From Aquila chrysaetos chrysaetos (Eukaryota; Chordata; Aves; Accipitriformes; Accipitridae): a stretch of 64,000 nt of DNA. The position numbers and the translations under genes are program-made. The DNA lies in contig NC_044019.1 of NCBI RefSeq assembly GCF_900496995.4, positions 8,157,501 to 8,221,500 of the forward strand. Direction: 5' to 3'. Below, in pieces: positions 16,661-27,200 of this stretch (within the stretch, counting starts at the first letter, position 1; the number at the start of each line of letters is the position of its first letter). The notes below the pieces were generated by a model. The model saw only the letters and a list, made by a program, of their open reading frames with translations. It had not been told where the DNA came from and did no database searches.

Positions 16661-19010
16661 CCACCGCTGCCTTCTTCCGGTACCCCCGGGGCATCCCAGC
16701 CGGCATCCCTCCGGCGGCCCTCTGGTGCCTGCCCCCCCGCCCCAGCCTCCCCCCTGCCCTCCCACGCTGCCCCCTCACCCTGCTCCTGCGGGGGCGACAG
16801 GGGCCCGACCCCCTGCATCTAACGCCCTGCCCGGGGAGCCCCTTGGACGTCCTAACACCCGTGCCCCCATCCCCGGCTGTCGGGATGTCCAAGGGACTCC
16901 CCGGGCAGAGCGGTTTGGCCCAGCCCCGGGTTGGAGCCCGGTAGAAACGTGTCGGTGGGAGCCACCCGCCTCCCTCTAGCTGACATTTCCCACCCGTGTC
17001 CCAAAGGACCAGGTTTGCTCCGTCTCTCGGTGCTGTCACTGCTGCTAGGCGCCTCCTGCCAAATGGAGCAGGGCTGGGTGTCGGATCCAGTGGGAGCAGC
17101 GAACACCTCAAAACCTTGTCTCAGCCTCAGCTCTCACGGCTGTTTGGGGAAGCAGCGTGGCTGCACTGTGCCTCCCCTCCGGGGGGAGAAAACAGCATAA
17201 ACCGCAACATTTCAAGTTGTCCTGCCAGGGCAGCGTGAGGACCGAGGGGTGTGCTGCGTTGCCACCCAGCAGTACCTCACCACTGGCTGGGTCCCCACAC
17301 AGGTGCCTCCACGCTCTGAAGGTGGGCTGGAAGGTGTGCTGGGCAAAGGCAGAGGAGGAGGAGGAGCAGAGACGCATGGCCTTCCTCTCCCACGACATCA
17401 GCATGCTGCGCCTCTTCGAGACCTTCCTGGAGAACACCCCGCAGCTCACCCTGCTCCTCTACGTTATCCTGCAGACAAACAAGGCAGAGCCCTCCCAGGG
17501 TGAGGGCTCTGGGGCTAGGGCAGGGGGGCTGCGGGGGTCCAGGCTTGAGGTCAGAGCAGGCTTGGAAGGGACAGACCAGATGGGCTGTCTGGAGGCTGCA
17601 AGACCCAGGAGGACACTGTTCGTCTGTCCTTGCTTGAGGTGTCATTCTTCTTCCACATCACTCCTTCCCTTGATGTGATATACAAGAGGGTGGATGCCTG
17701 TCCTGCCCTTGCATGCCCCAGTGACTATGCTGGGCTTGATGTGGGAGGTTGAAGCTGGGGGGCCTGTGTGGTCATTCCCCTATGTGCCCCAGGAGAGGCT
17801 GAGGGTCAGGTAGAGAAATCAGGAGCCCACTGGGGAGCGGGGAGATGCTGTTGTGGATGTGGACAGAGGGTGGAGCACAGGCTGCCGAGGAGGCACTTTG
17901 GTACCTGTCCTGGGGTAGGGAGCAAGTGTCACCACAGTGAAATGGGGAGCCCAGCCATGTGCTGGTTGGGTGGAGCCAGCACTCACCTCCTCCTGCCTGT
18001 GTGGGCTGGGGGGCTTCCCTGGCTGGGAGACAGGCTCTGCAGAGCCGCTGGGTCTCGTCGCTTCTTCCCCATCTCCTGGGGAAGGGCGGGCACCAGCCTC
18101 CTCCTCGGGGAGGGTAGAAGGCTAGGGGAGAGATGCAGGTGCTGCATCTGCAGCAGCTGCTTTGCGAGCTGGTGGGATGCTCAATTTAGCAATGCTGGGC
18201 AGGGGGAGGTTTGAGATGGCTTGGGCCCCCCCTCAATCTGCCCTCAGCATCTCCACCACTGTGTTTGCAGGACTGGGGATCTGCACTGCGTTCCTGTGTG
18301 TGACCTGGTCTCTACTGGACTACCACCAGTCCCTGCGCTCCTTCTTGCAGGACAAGTATGAGCTGAGCCTGGGCTCCTCCATCATCTACTTCCTGTGGAA
18401 CCTGTTCCTCATCTGCCCCCGCATCCTCACGGTTGCCCTCTTTGCCTTGCTCTGGCCCTACGGCGTGGCTATCCACTTCCTGCTTGTGTGGCTGGCGATG
18501 TTCCTCTGGGTCAGCCTGCAGGGCACGGACTTCATGGAGTCACCGGGCCCCGAGCAGCTATACCGGGCCATGGTGGCCGTGATCCTCTACTTCAGCTGGT
18601 TCAATGTGGCACAGGGGAGGACACTGTACCGCAGCATCATCTATCACAGCTTCATCCTGGTGGACAGCACGCTGCTGGCCCTGTCCTGGCTCTGGTGCCG
18701 GTCCCCCTCTGACGAGCACTCGTATCTCATCCCGGTGGTTTCCACTGCCCTGCCCTGCTACCTGCTGGGGCTGGTGCTGAGAGTCACCTACTACAAGTGG
18801 CTGCACCCCAACGTGCGGGCGCAGCAAGAGCGCAGCTTTGATGAGGTGGATGCCAATGGGAGGACCAACGGGCTGGAGTTCCGCTCACTGTCGGTGCCAG
18901 ACCTGGTGAACAAGCGAATGCAGTGGCTGGCCCAGGCCCAGTTCCCTGTCTCCTGGCCGCTGGGGCAGCGCTTCCTGAATGGGGCTGCTGCTCTTGAGTC
19001 TGCTGTCTGA
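16349..19010 (+). CDS. XKR8: XK-related protein 8, caspase-activated phospholipid scramblase (XKR8), complete, 3 exons
   Basis: XKR8 is a multi-pass plasma-membrane protein that, after caspase cleavage, exposes phosphatidylserine on apoptotic cells, working with basigin or neuroplastin. Exons: 16349-16644, 17303-17499, 18271-19010; introns are GT-AG and in phase; 1233 nt, 410 aa (human 395). The ATG at 16349 has a good context (CCGCCATGG). Family signatures: SWLWLRSDP in exon 1; DISMLRLFETFLENTPQLTL in exon 2; LLDYHQSLR, SIIYFLWNL, LQGTDFM, ILYFSWFNVAQGRT and YYKWLHPN in exon 3. About ten hydrophobic segments are visible. A caspase-3 consensus DEVD lies at residues 355-358 in the cytoplasmic tail, where mammalian XKR8 is cleaved. 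Human residues QSGRAEYYQWVGIC correspond to TNKAEPSQGLGIC here, so the exon 2/3 junction loop differs. Confidence 0.97.
18840..18851 (+). other. XKR8: Caspase-3 cleavage motif DEVD in XKR8
   Basis: The codons GAT GAG GTG GAT encode residues 355-358, followed by Ala-Asn-Gly. DEVD is the optimal caspase-3/7 recognition sequence; cleavage would follow Asp358 and remove the last 52 residues. In mammals cleavage at the equivalent place activates the scramblase. Conservation of that mechanism in this species is inferred. Confidence 0.9.
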
Positions 19011-19208
19011 GGCTGGCTTCTCCAAAGTGACTTGCCAGCAAGATAGATTTGTTAGTCCTGCTCCCAGTTCTACCCCCACCTCCCCAGGCTGTTTTGGGCA
19101 GCTGGAGGGACCTGGCAGAAACCAGGGGTGATGTGCAAGCACACAGCAAGTCCCATGGCACAGAGCACAGCTCCCATGGCTGTGCCCTCAGGGAGAGCCA
19201 TGGTGTTT

Positions 19209-19235
19209 GGGGGGGGGGGGGGGGGGGGGGGGGGG
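19209..19235. repeat. 27-base G homopolymer
   Basis: An uninterrupted run of 27 G about 200 nt after the XKR8 stop codon, probably within its 3' UTR. It could form RNA G-quadruplexes. Long G runs are difficult to sequence, so the true length is uncertain. Confidence 0.9.
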
Positions 19236-19298
19236 TCCAGCATGTTGTGACTGCACTGCAGTGTCAGCGTCTCTTGTTATTTATTATTAGCGTTTTCC

Positions 19299-19323
19299 AA
19301 AAAAAAAAAAAAAAAAAAAAAAA
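19299..19323. repeat. 25-base A homopolymer
   Basis: An uninterrupted run of 25 A, 63 bp after the G run. No AATAAA lies upstream and no target duplication is evident, so it does not look like the tail of a processed retrocopy. It could mis-prime oligo-dT and produce false 3' ends for XKR8. Confidence 0.88.
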
Positions 19324-19751
19324 GCAATGGTTGGTTTGTTTTCTCTGTGCCTCTCCTGTGCCTGCTGTTGCTGCTTGGGGAGGTGGGTGTGGGTGGGGGA
19401 GAACTTGTTCCCTCCTTGGCAGTGGCTATCTGATCTTTCTGTTTCCAGCCAGGGTTTTCCTCCTCCTGTTTTGCTGTTAAGGTTAAAGATTGCCTGTTAT
19501 CACCATGTTCAGAGAGGGACAGGGAAGGAGGCAGGGACTCCCCTGTGCTGGGAGAGCAGCTGCCACAGGTGGGCAGGGGCAGTGGGGTGCCTGCACCCTG
19601 GGGAGGGCGTTGCGGGATGGTGGAGGGTCAGGGCACATTCCAAGGTGGATTCTCTGTGCACAGAAACGTTGGTTCTGCCCTTTGCCACGTTTGCCAGGTC
19701 CCTTCCTGCCCTCTCCCTTCCTCCTGCAGGCTGAGGGAGGGGCAGAGCTGA

Positions 19752-19776
19752 AGCTTCAAGCTTGATGCTTGAAGCT
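19752..19776. repeat. Perfect inverted repeat (10-bp stem, 5-base loop)
   Basis: AGCTTCAAGC at 19752-19761 and its exact reverse complement at 19767-19776 enclose TTGAT. If this lies in the XKR8 3' UTR, it would form a stable RNA hairpin. No known element is recognised. Confidence 0.8.
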
Positions 19777-20760
19777 GGGCTTGGGCCTGGGCTGGGCAGG
19801 TCACCCCTTTGCTGCTGCCCCAGATGATTGTTGCTTTTCTCCTTCGAGCAGCAAATGCTGATTGTGGGATGGAGGCTGGCAGGATGCAGCAATGCCACGG
19901 GAACCCATCCTGGGGAGGGGGGCAGTGGCTGTGTCCTGGTGTATGGCTGCAGCATGGCTCAGTGCTTCTGGTTTATTACGGACACGTCATAGTCCCTTTG
20001 CTGGCATTCCCACCACCACCACAGCCTGGGCGGTGCTCCTGACGTGGTGACCAGGCTGGCGCTGGCTGTGACCAGTTTGTCAGCTGTAGGTGGCCATTGA
20101 TGTGGTCAGTGTGGGGCTGTGCTGGCTCCTGGGCACGGACACCCACTGCTTCCCAGCCGGGGCTGCCCCAGCTTGGTGCAAAACCATGAGCAGGCCCCAA
20201 AACAGCCCCTGGCTTTTTTTTGCTGTTGCCCAGCCAGCAGCCGTGGCACATACTCGCTGCCCAGTGTTGGCCCTTGGCCCCTTCCCCTTGCCTCCGTTGC
20301 CCACGCTCCCAGCAGGATCCTGTCCCAGGAGGGGACCCCCCCTGTACCAGAATGCAGCTGGAGGAGTACCTGAAATGCTTGTTTTACAGCTGTTCCTATA
20401 ACACTGTAAGCCTGTGGCCAAGGACAGTGGCACCACAGCAGAGTTGGGAGGAGGGTTGGCTGTTGACCTTGTGCAAAAGAAAAAGGGAAGGGAAAGTTTG
20501 TGTGGGACTAGCCAAGCACCATGTGCCTCCCCTGGGCACCACAGCAGAGCAAAGGAGCCGGTACCTCCACTGCTGGTTCCCACAGGACACCCCAGAGGAT
20601 CGGGGTCTCCGGCAGCTGCTTGTGCCAGTGGCTGCGCTGCGACCTGTGGCACCATCACCCTGAATGCCGTTGGTGCCAGCGATCCCAGCCCAGGCCATGG
20701 CAGGGGACAGGGACTGACTGCAGGGGTGTCAGAGAACAGGCTGAAGCAGTGACTATAGAA

Positions 20761-20775
20761 AATAAAGACTTTATT
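20761..20775. terminator. Palindromic bidirectional poly(A) signal between XKR8 and EYA3
   Basis: AATAAAGACTTTATT contains AATAAA on the plus strand (20761-20766) and on the minus strand (20775-20770). The two 7-bp arms are perfect complements around one central base. A T-rich tract follows on the plus side. XKR8 (plus) and EYA3 (minus) converge here, so the motif can end both. Use of the signals is inferred. Confidence 0.7.
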
Positions 20776-23700
20776 TTTTTTTTTTCCAGTTCATAAAACA
20801 GTTCCCATTACACAGACCAAAGGCTCCACAGCCAGCAGTGCCCAGGGCTCACCCCTCTCCTGCTGCCGAGGGGTCCCTGCAAGGGCTGCTGCAGGCTGCG
20901 GGGATCCTGCTGCTTTCCATGAGCTCCACGACGGACATCTCCCCCCTGGGCTCTTGGAGGCAGCAAGTATTAGTAGATTAGGGGGTTTTTAAAGCCTCCA
21001 CAGCTGCAGTGAAGCTGGAGGGGAGGCCAGCAGCACCCAGGGGGGCTTGGTGTCAGAGCCCCGGGCCAGAAGGCTGGCTGTCATTCAGGCATTTGGGTTT
21101 GTCACCAGTTCAGCTACAGCCAGGTCAGGGGTAACGGGAAAGTATAAAGAAAATCAATGCTTGGATAGAGATGCTGTTCCTGCCATACAAGAGACAGCAA
21201 AAGTCTTAAATTCAGCCAGCAGAGGTAAAAATAAAATAGCCAGGTCAACCTTTATTAAACATAAACACAGAAATGTACCATCAACCTCCTATTATAAAAG
21301 TACTTTACATACATTCAAGGAAACATCGTATAAATATCAGTATGAAATGTCACTGGCTGCAAGAGTTCCACACTCAGCTAAAATTTTGCCAACATCTTAA
21401 AATTTCCTTAAAACATCTTAAAGTAAACAAACACAAAGCAAAGCCAGCCAGCTGCCAGGCTGCTTGGTACCTTGGGTCCAGCACTCGCTGCGAGTGCCTG
21501 GGCAAAACACATCCCACCTCCCAGCGCAGGCCAGCACGGCTCTCCTGCAAGCTGCTTTGGACGTTAGTGAAGCAAAGGGGCCGCTCAGCCATGCCAGATG
21601 GTGTGAGGTTAAGGCACAGGGTTTAATCCCAAAGTTCAGCCAGCCAGAGTGGGTTCAGCCAGTCTGAACAGGCTGTTTCACAGGCTGGGACATCTCCCAC
21701 GCCCGCTTACAGGAGACCTTTGGATGGGCTGGGGACCCGCAGAGAGATGTTCAGGATGCAGCACAGACTCTCCTGTGACTGCAAATACATCCTGATCTTC
21801 TGGTAACATTTCAGACCCTGGGAGCAATGGGGCTGCTTCTCGGCATGGCTCACTTCCTACCAGCTCCGCTCCGGCTGACACAGTAACGACACCTTACAGG
21901 AACCCCAGCTGAACTGGACTCTATGGACCCAGCAGTAATGGAGCTGTAGCCCTGTAGCATCTCTCCCTGCTCTGCACGGGGCCCAAGCTGCTGTGAAACA
22001 CCAGCACACACCTACATGGGCTGCCCCAGCTGTGTGGGAACACCCGGTAACACACTTGAGCTCTCCATCTTGTGTACACGGCAGATGGGGGAACGCACCC
22101 CATGGGCTCCCGCTCCTCTTCAAACCCTGCTGCTGGGCACTAAACAGCACGTCTCCAGCTTGTTCCAGGGGCTCCACTGGGCCAGCAGCTGCGAGCAGAG
22201 CAGCAGCTCTTGGTGCAGCCAAAAGACATCCCCTCCACTGAGCTGTTCAGTAACACCCACAGCAGAAATTGGCTCCTCAGATTCTTCTAATGGGACAAGA
22301 GGTCATGTTGCTTGCAGGCAGCAGGTTCTACACAGACAGCATGCTCTTGAAGCAGAGAGTTACTGGGGAAATATGCAGACCCAGAGCATCCACCTGAGAT
22401 CATAGCACAAAGCCAACACCTAGCAAGGAGCTAGATGGAAAGCAGACCACTGCCAACTCCTGTGACCACCTTGGAGAAAGAGAATCTCCTCTCAATTTTT
22501 TTTTTTTTTTAAAAAAGCAAAACTGGAGCTAGGAACATGTGGAACAGAGACCTCTGTGTCCAGTCCCTTAGCTCTGGGGATCCAAACCCCTTGCTCTAGG
22601 CACCTTCTTCACGATGGTGACCAAAGCTGGCCCAGGAACAGACACTCCTGGGGCACAGCAGAGCATGTGCTGTGCTGGCCCAGCAACTCCCCCAGCACTG
22701 ATGGAAATTATTCCTCAGTAATTAATGCCATGAAAGGAATGCAGCAAACACATCACCTGCTTCTGTGGGCATAGCCTGAGTGGGTCAGTGTCCTCCCTGA
22801 AGTGACATGCTTTCAGACCAGTCCCCCATGGGTCCCAGACGGGTCACACTGGGCTGGAGACCAGAGATCTGGAGGGGTTTGGGTGCAGTTGTGGCGCTGG
22901 CTCAGCAGGAGCAGCAGAGGCATGTAGTGGGGTGCAGCAGACATCTGTCCTCTGTGCAGAAACTCAAGGCACCTGCTGATTTGGTGCCACCGGGGTACAG
23001 GGAGGAGGCAGATATCACTGAACACAGCCCGACCTGGCACAAACCCAGTGCTCCATGCCAGTCCCCAGTCTCCAGCTGGCTATTTCTGGCCAGTGGTACT
23101 GCAGGTCACTGACTTCAGCCTTTTTTTCCAAGATGGTAGCAGAAAAATCAGTGTAACCATCACTCCTAAGGTCAGCGTGCTCCAGGCTGCCAAGTCACAG
23201 TGTCTTAGAAAATTAAGTCCCTCTTAACGTGAGTGTTGTTTCTACCTATGTAGTTAGGCTAATGCAAAGAAGAATACAAGAAAACTGAATCTGATTCTAC
23301 TAAAAGGAACTTACTCTCACAAATGGAGTCAGGAAAGCAGAGCTGAAGATTAATAACCATACTCTTCTTTGTAACGTTCATGAGGATTTAGTTCTCTCAA
23401 ATTATTCCTAGTCCAGACAAGGACTCTATTCACATCTGAGCAGTCTGCAATAGTGTTGTGCTGTATCTAATGTTCATAGGCAGTTTTGTTTTCTTTTACA
23501 GGGAAAATCTGTGGGATGTATGGTCTGGGTCATGGATAGCTGGAATCCAATGATCTCCTGCTTGTTAACAGGGCTTGTGCACACATTGACTAGAAGCCAC
23601 CGGGATTAACTCAGAATACCAACAATTTCCTCTATAAGGAACCACGTACCCCAGAAACATTCCCATATCTTTCTATTTTCCAGTAATCCCATGTTGAGGA

Positions 23701-24265
23701 AATAACATAAGGACATTGTAATAAATTAACTGCTTTGAACACCCAGGGAAGGAGGGAGGACACACTTCACAGCAATAGAGGTATTTTTGACATTTTCATT
23801 AATATTTCCTACGAAAAAAAAACATAGCTCTCTTCAGCTTTGCGAAACAAGGGAGGTTCAGCTCTGCCATCAGTATTTTTCTATAAAAATAAGGTTTTGT
23901 GTTTACTTGGGTTCTACAACTAAGCTGAATAGAAAGGAGAAGGCTCTTACAAATACTTCTGCTGTTGTATCACCCCTTCCCTCTGCAGACTGCCTGCTAG
24001 AGGAATTCAGCTGGCTTCTGTAAGTCTCTTCTTCAGACAAGCTCTAGCTCTGCTGAGTCTAGTGCTTCTTTATAGGACACCTTTGTACTTGGCAGGGCCT
24101 GTGCTCCTGAGGAAACAAACTGGTGTCATGTTCTACTGTACAGTTTGCATTAGGTATGTTTTCTTCATCAAGCTGAAAAGTGAGTCCCCAAATGTAATAG
24201 ATTTCTGCCTCCCCAGCGATGGAGAGGGCTTGCAGGAGCTGCAGTCATGCCTTTGCTCCAACTTC
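20770..24265 (-). other. EYA3: EYA3 3' untranslated region
   Basis: The region after the EYA3 stop on the minus strand contains no other gene. Minus-strand AATAAA signals lie at 21256-21251 and 20775-20770, predicting 3' UTRs of about 3.0 or 3.5 kb; a long EYA3 3' UTR is usual in vertebrates. A plus-strand AATAAA at 21230-21235 faces the first of these. Open frames here (such as 21047-21400 plus) resemble nothing and are taken as chance. A short T/A run at about 22496-22516 is the only simple repeat. Confidence 0.65.
21251..21256 (-). terminator. EYA3: Candidate proximal EYA3 poly(A) signal
   Basis: Minus-strand AATAAA in the context TGTTTAATAAAGGTTGACC, about 3.0 kb after the EYA3 stop. It would give a shorter transcript than the palindromic site at 20770. 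Which is used cannot be told from sequence. Confidence 0.5.
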
Positions 24266-27200
24266 TTACAGAAAGTCTAACTCGAGGGCTTGGTGAAGGG
24301 ACACGAGGTCTGCATGATTTGTGATCCTCCAGAAAGGCATGTTGTGCTATAACAGAGAGATGACAGTCAGGTTTATCCGAGTGATTTTACAGCTCAGTGG
24401 AAGCAGTAAAGGTACAACTGTAGTGTTGTGCAATATGGTGTTTTTGACAGCACCATCTGAGCATATCATGTTCGGGCAGGACCTCAGCCGTATGCATATC
24501 AGTATGTGAAGCCTATCTTATCTGCACATCTGTTTATGATGGGCAGTGGCACTGACTATCAGCTGCTTTGCCCGCTCATGATGGAAATCTCAGTGCTCGG
24601 CTGTGAGCTGCTGCTTCACCCAGGAAAGCCTTTCTAGGGCTCCCAGGGAACCTGCGTAGACAACTCTGGCACGTGGCAGACAGTGCAGAGACTATGTCCT
24701 GACAGTAATCTGTGCACTTTACTGCCTTTAATTAGCATGACTGAACAACCTACTCAGGCCTGTCCAAATCAGTCAAACTGTTTGTTCCTTGTTTGTAATT
24801 CAGACTAATGGTAGATGCTGTGTATTGATCTGACTGCTGGCAAGCGAGTCCTGACTCCCTCCGTGCTCCTGAGAAATTGCATTATCCTAACTGCATGCTA
24901 TGATCAAGACATGCTACATCAAGATACTGTTTTACAGGGACAATATTATACGCAATTCTAAACAACAGTAAAACAGAAACTTTAAAGCCCCAAGAGCCAG
25001 AAAACTCCCCATTTTAATGTAGTGAAAGATCTCTTGCATCAAAGGCAAAGTTTCCCCCTGGCTGCCCCGGCCTGAAGAGTTCAGCCCTGGAAAAAGAGTC
25101 CCTGCAGAAAAAGACTGCTGCAGTAACTTCCCTTTGCATCAACCCACATCCCACCTCTGTGGAGTCAGAAACCCACCTGCTTAGCTGCAACCTCTTCATC
25201 ACGCCCATCTCCAATTACCACATAGGTGACTTTCTTTCCAAATCGTGACACGATCCTCTCAAAACAGCTCTCTTTACCTGCCAAAAGACAATCCCACTAT
25301 CGTGAGCCTTAGGCAGAGAGTTCTGAACAGAACAGAAGCCTGAACCAGTCCCTTCTTCCCAGTAGAGAAACACATTCTTGTCTTACTGGGAAAAGGATAA
25401 CACCAGTTCAGCCTGTGAGGCCAGAAGCCACCACTATTACATGGCTAGTTGTACCATAGCAGCCATGGGGGCTGCTCAGCTGCAGAAATTGTATTTCCTG
25501 TGTAAAAATCCCAGCTAATGCACAGCAGACGCCTCAGTGCCAGGTACTTAGCACAACTCCTTACCTATTTTTGTAGCACTATAAATATTTTCGATGGGAA
25601 ACACCTCGCCCAATCCATACAGGAGAACTTTGGCAAGAGCTGGCACCAGTTGGGTGGTTGTGATCAGGATGTTCACACAGTTTTTTCTAAAAGAAGAAAA
25701 AACACTTGTAAAAGCACATCTATGGCCAGTGGTGCTGACAGCTACTCTGGGCAGCTTGCTCAGCTTTCCAAAGAGCCATGTGGCTTGCTCAGCTTTCCAA
25801 AGAGCCATGTGCTTTGTTGTCCTGCTTTCAAGAGGCTCTTTAGGCCAAGATTTTGATTTGTGGTTTTTGTCTGGTTTTGCTTTTTGTTTTAAACAGACAT
25901 TCTCTGGCAGAAATGCAATTTTGCGAGCACAGTCCTATTATGGGGACCTTACTAACAACAGATGTTGCAGCAGAAAAATACCAAAGGGTGCTCAGGAGTG
26001 GAGTTCCTGCTCACTCACTTTGATTCCCAGTTACCTGTGACAAACAGCAGTAGTATTACATACGGACACTGCTGCAACACAGCACTGCATGCAAATCTAA
26101 GGGAGAGAAAGGGCTTAGAAAGCAATATACACATTTCTAGTTCCCATACCTGGACTGTATAAGTAGCAGGGACTTTAATGCTGTTTCCAGCCAGGAATCT
26201 GTTAGCACTTCTATATCAGTCCTTAGTCGCTGCAGAGCTTCCCTCTTCTGTGGGCTAAGAAGGCCTGGAAGGCAAGCAACACAAGTTTTCCCAGCTGAGT
26301 TGGCAAGTCTAACACAGAGAGAGACATCACTCAATTTAACAGCTGCCTGTTCTGCAGTAAATAGCACAGTACTGAAGGCACCTGAAAGCTGAGACTGTCT
26401 CAAGGCAACGGGAGAAATCAGCTTCCAGTGACACAGATCAGCCGAGACACCCATCTGTTACTCTGACTGTGGGGAACTGGCTAGATACTTTTCTCCAATT
26501 ATTTAAAACCATTTCTCAGGATACATGCAACAAAATGCATTTCTCTTGTACAAAGCACTTGCAGCAGTAGGTGTGTCTGAGCCACAGACAGCAGGGGAAG
26601 GAACTCCTGCAGTCACACTCTATGACTTCCTACTTCCCAAGGACCCGTTCCACTTTAATCCATTTTAGATATCTTTTTAATCCCCCCCTTTTTTTATTCC
26701 CATATTTTTTATCCCTTTTAGATAACATTTTCTCAAAGCATCCAGTTTTGAATTAAAAGCAGCCAGAAATGGAGCCCATACACTCAAACCTGCTCCTGCC
26801 AGTAAACACAACAAGAAAGGAGCACCTTGAGTTGGAACCTCTCTCCACCCAATTTCCAGCCATGACATACGAACCAGCCCTGAAGTACACCAGTCCTCTG
26901 ACAATGAGGCCATGGAGGGACCCACTGTGGGCTGCACTGACAACTGCTTTACCATGTGGCTTTAGACAGGTCCTGAAAAACTTTGCATCCAGGTTTCCCA
27001 TGTGCAAAATATGGAATAATGGTCTGATCCCTACCAGAAATAAGGTAATTCCAGCATACTGAAATGCAGACTTATATTGATAGATTTTTAAGGCTGAAAG
27101 TTACAGTTTTGACCACGTGGTTTTTAGAAAATATGTCCAATAAAACATTTTATCAAGGTTTTTTTGTGTAGGCAAAGGGTATCCAAACCCACAACCCACC

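Larger units (their letters stand above)
19011..20790 (+). other. XKR8: XKR8 3' untranslated region
   Basis: The first canonical plus-strand AATAAA after the XKR8 stop is at 20761-20766, followed by a T-rich tract (20774-20787). This predicts a 3' UTR of about 1.77 kb. The stretch includes a 27-base G run, a 25-base A run and a perfect inverted repeat. Shorter forms using weak signals cannot be excluded. Confidence 0.6.

Noticed and set aside
15754-16818. 354-codon minus-strand open frame, and 313-codon frame at 15561-16502
   Set aside because: They lie antisense to the XKR8 promoter and exon 1 in extreme GC DNA, where stops are rare. Composition is Pro/Arg/Ala/Gly with no known domain. Shadows of the CpG island.
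21047-21400. 117-codon frame downstream of XKR8
   Set aside because: Lies in the presumed EYA3 3' UTR, overlaps another frame of the same length, and has no recognisable domain.
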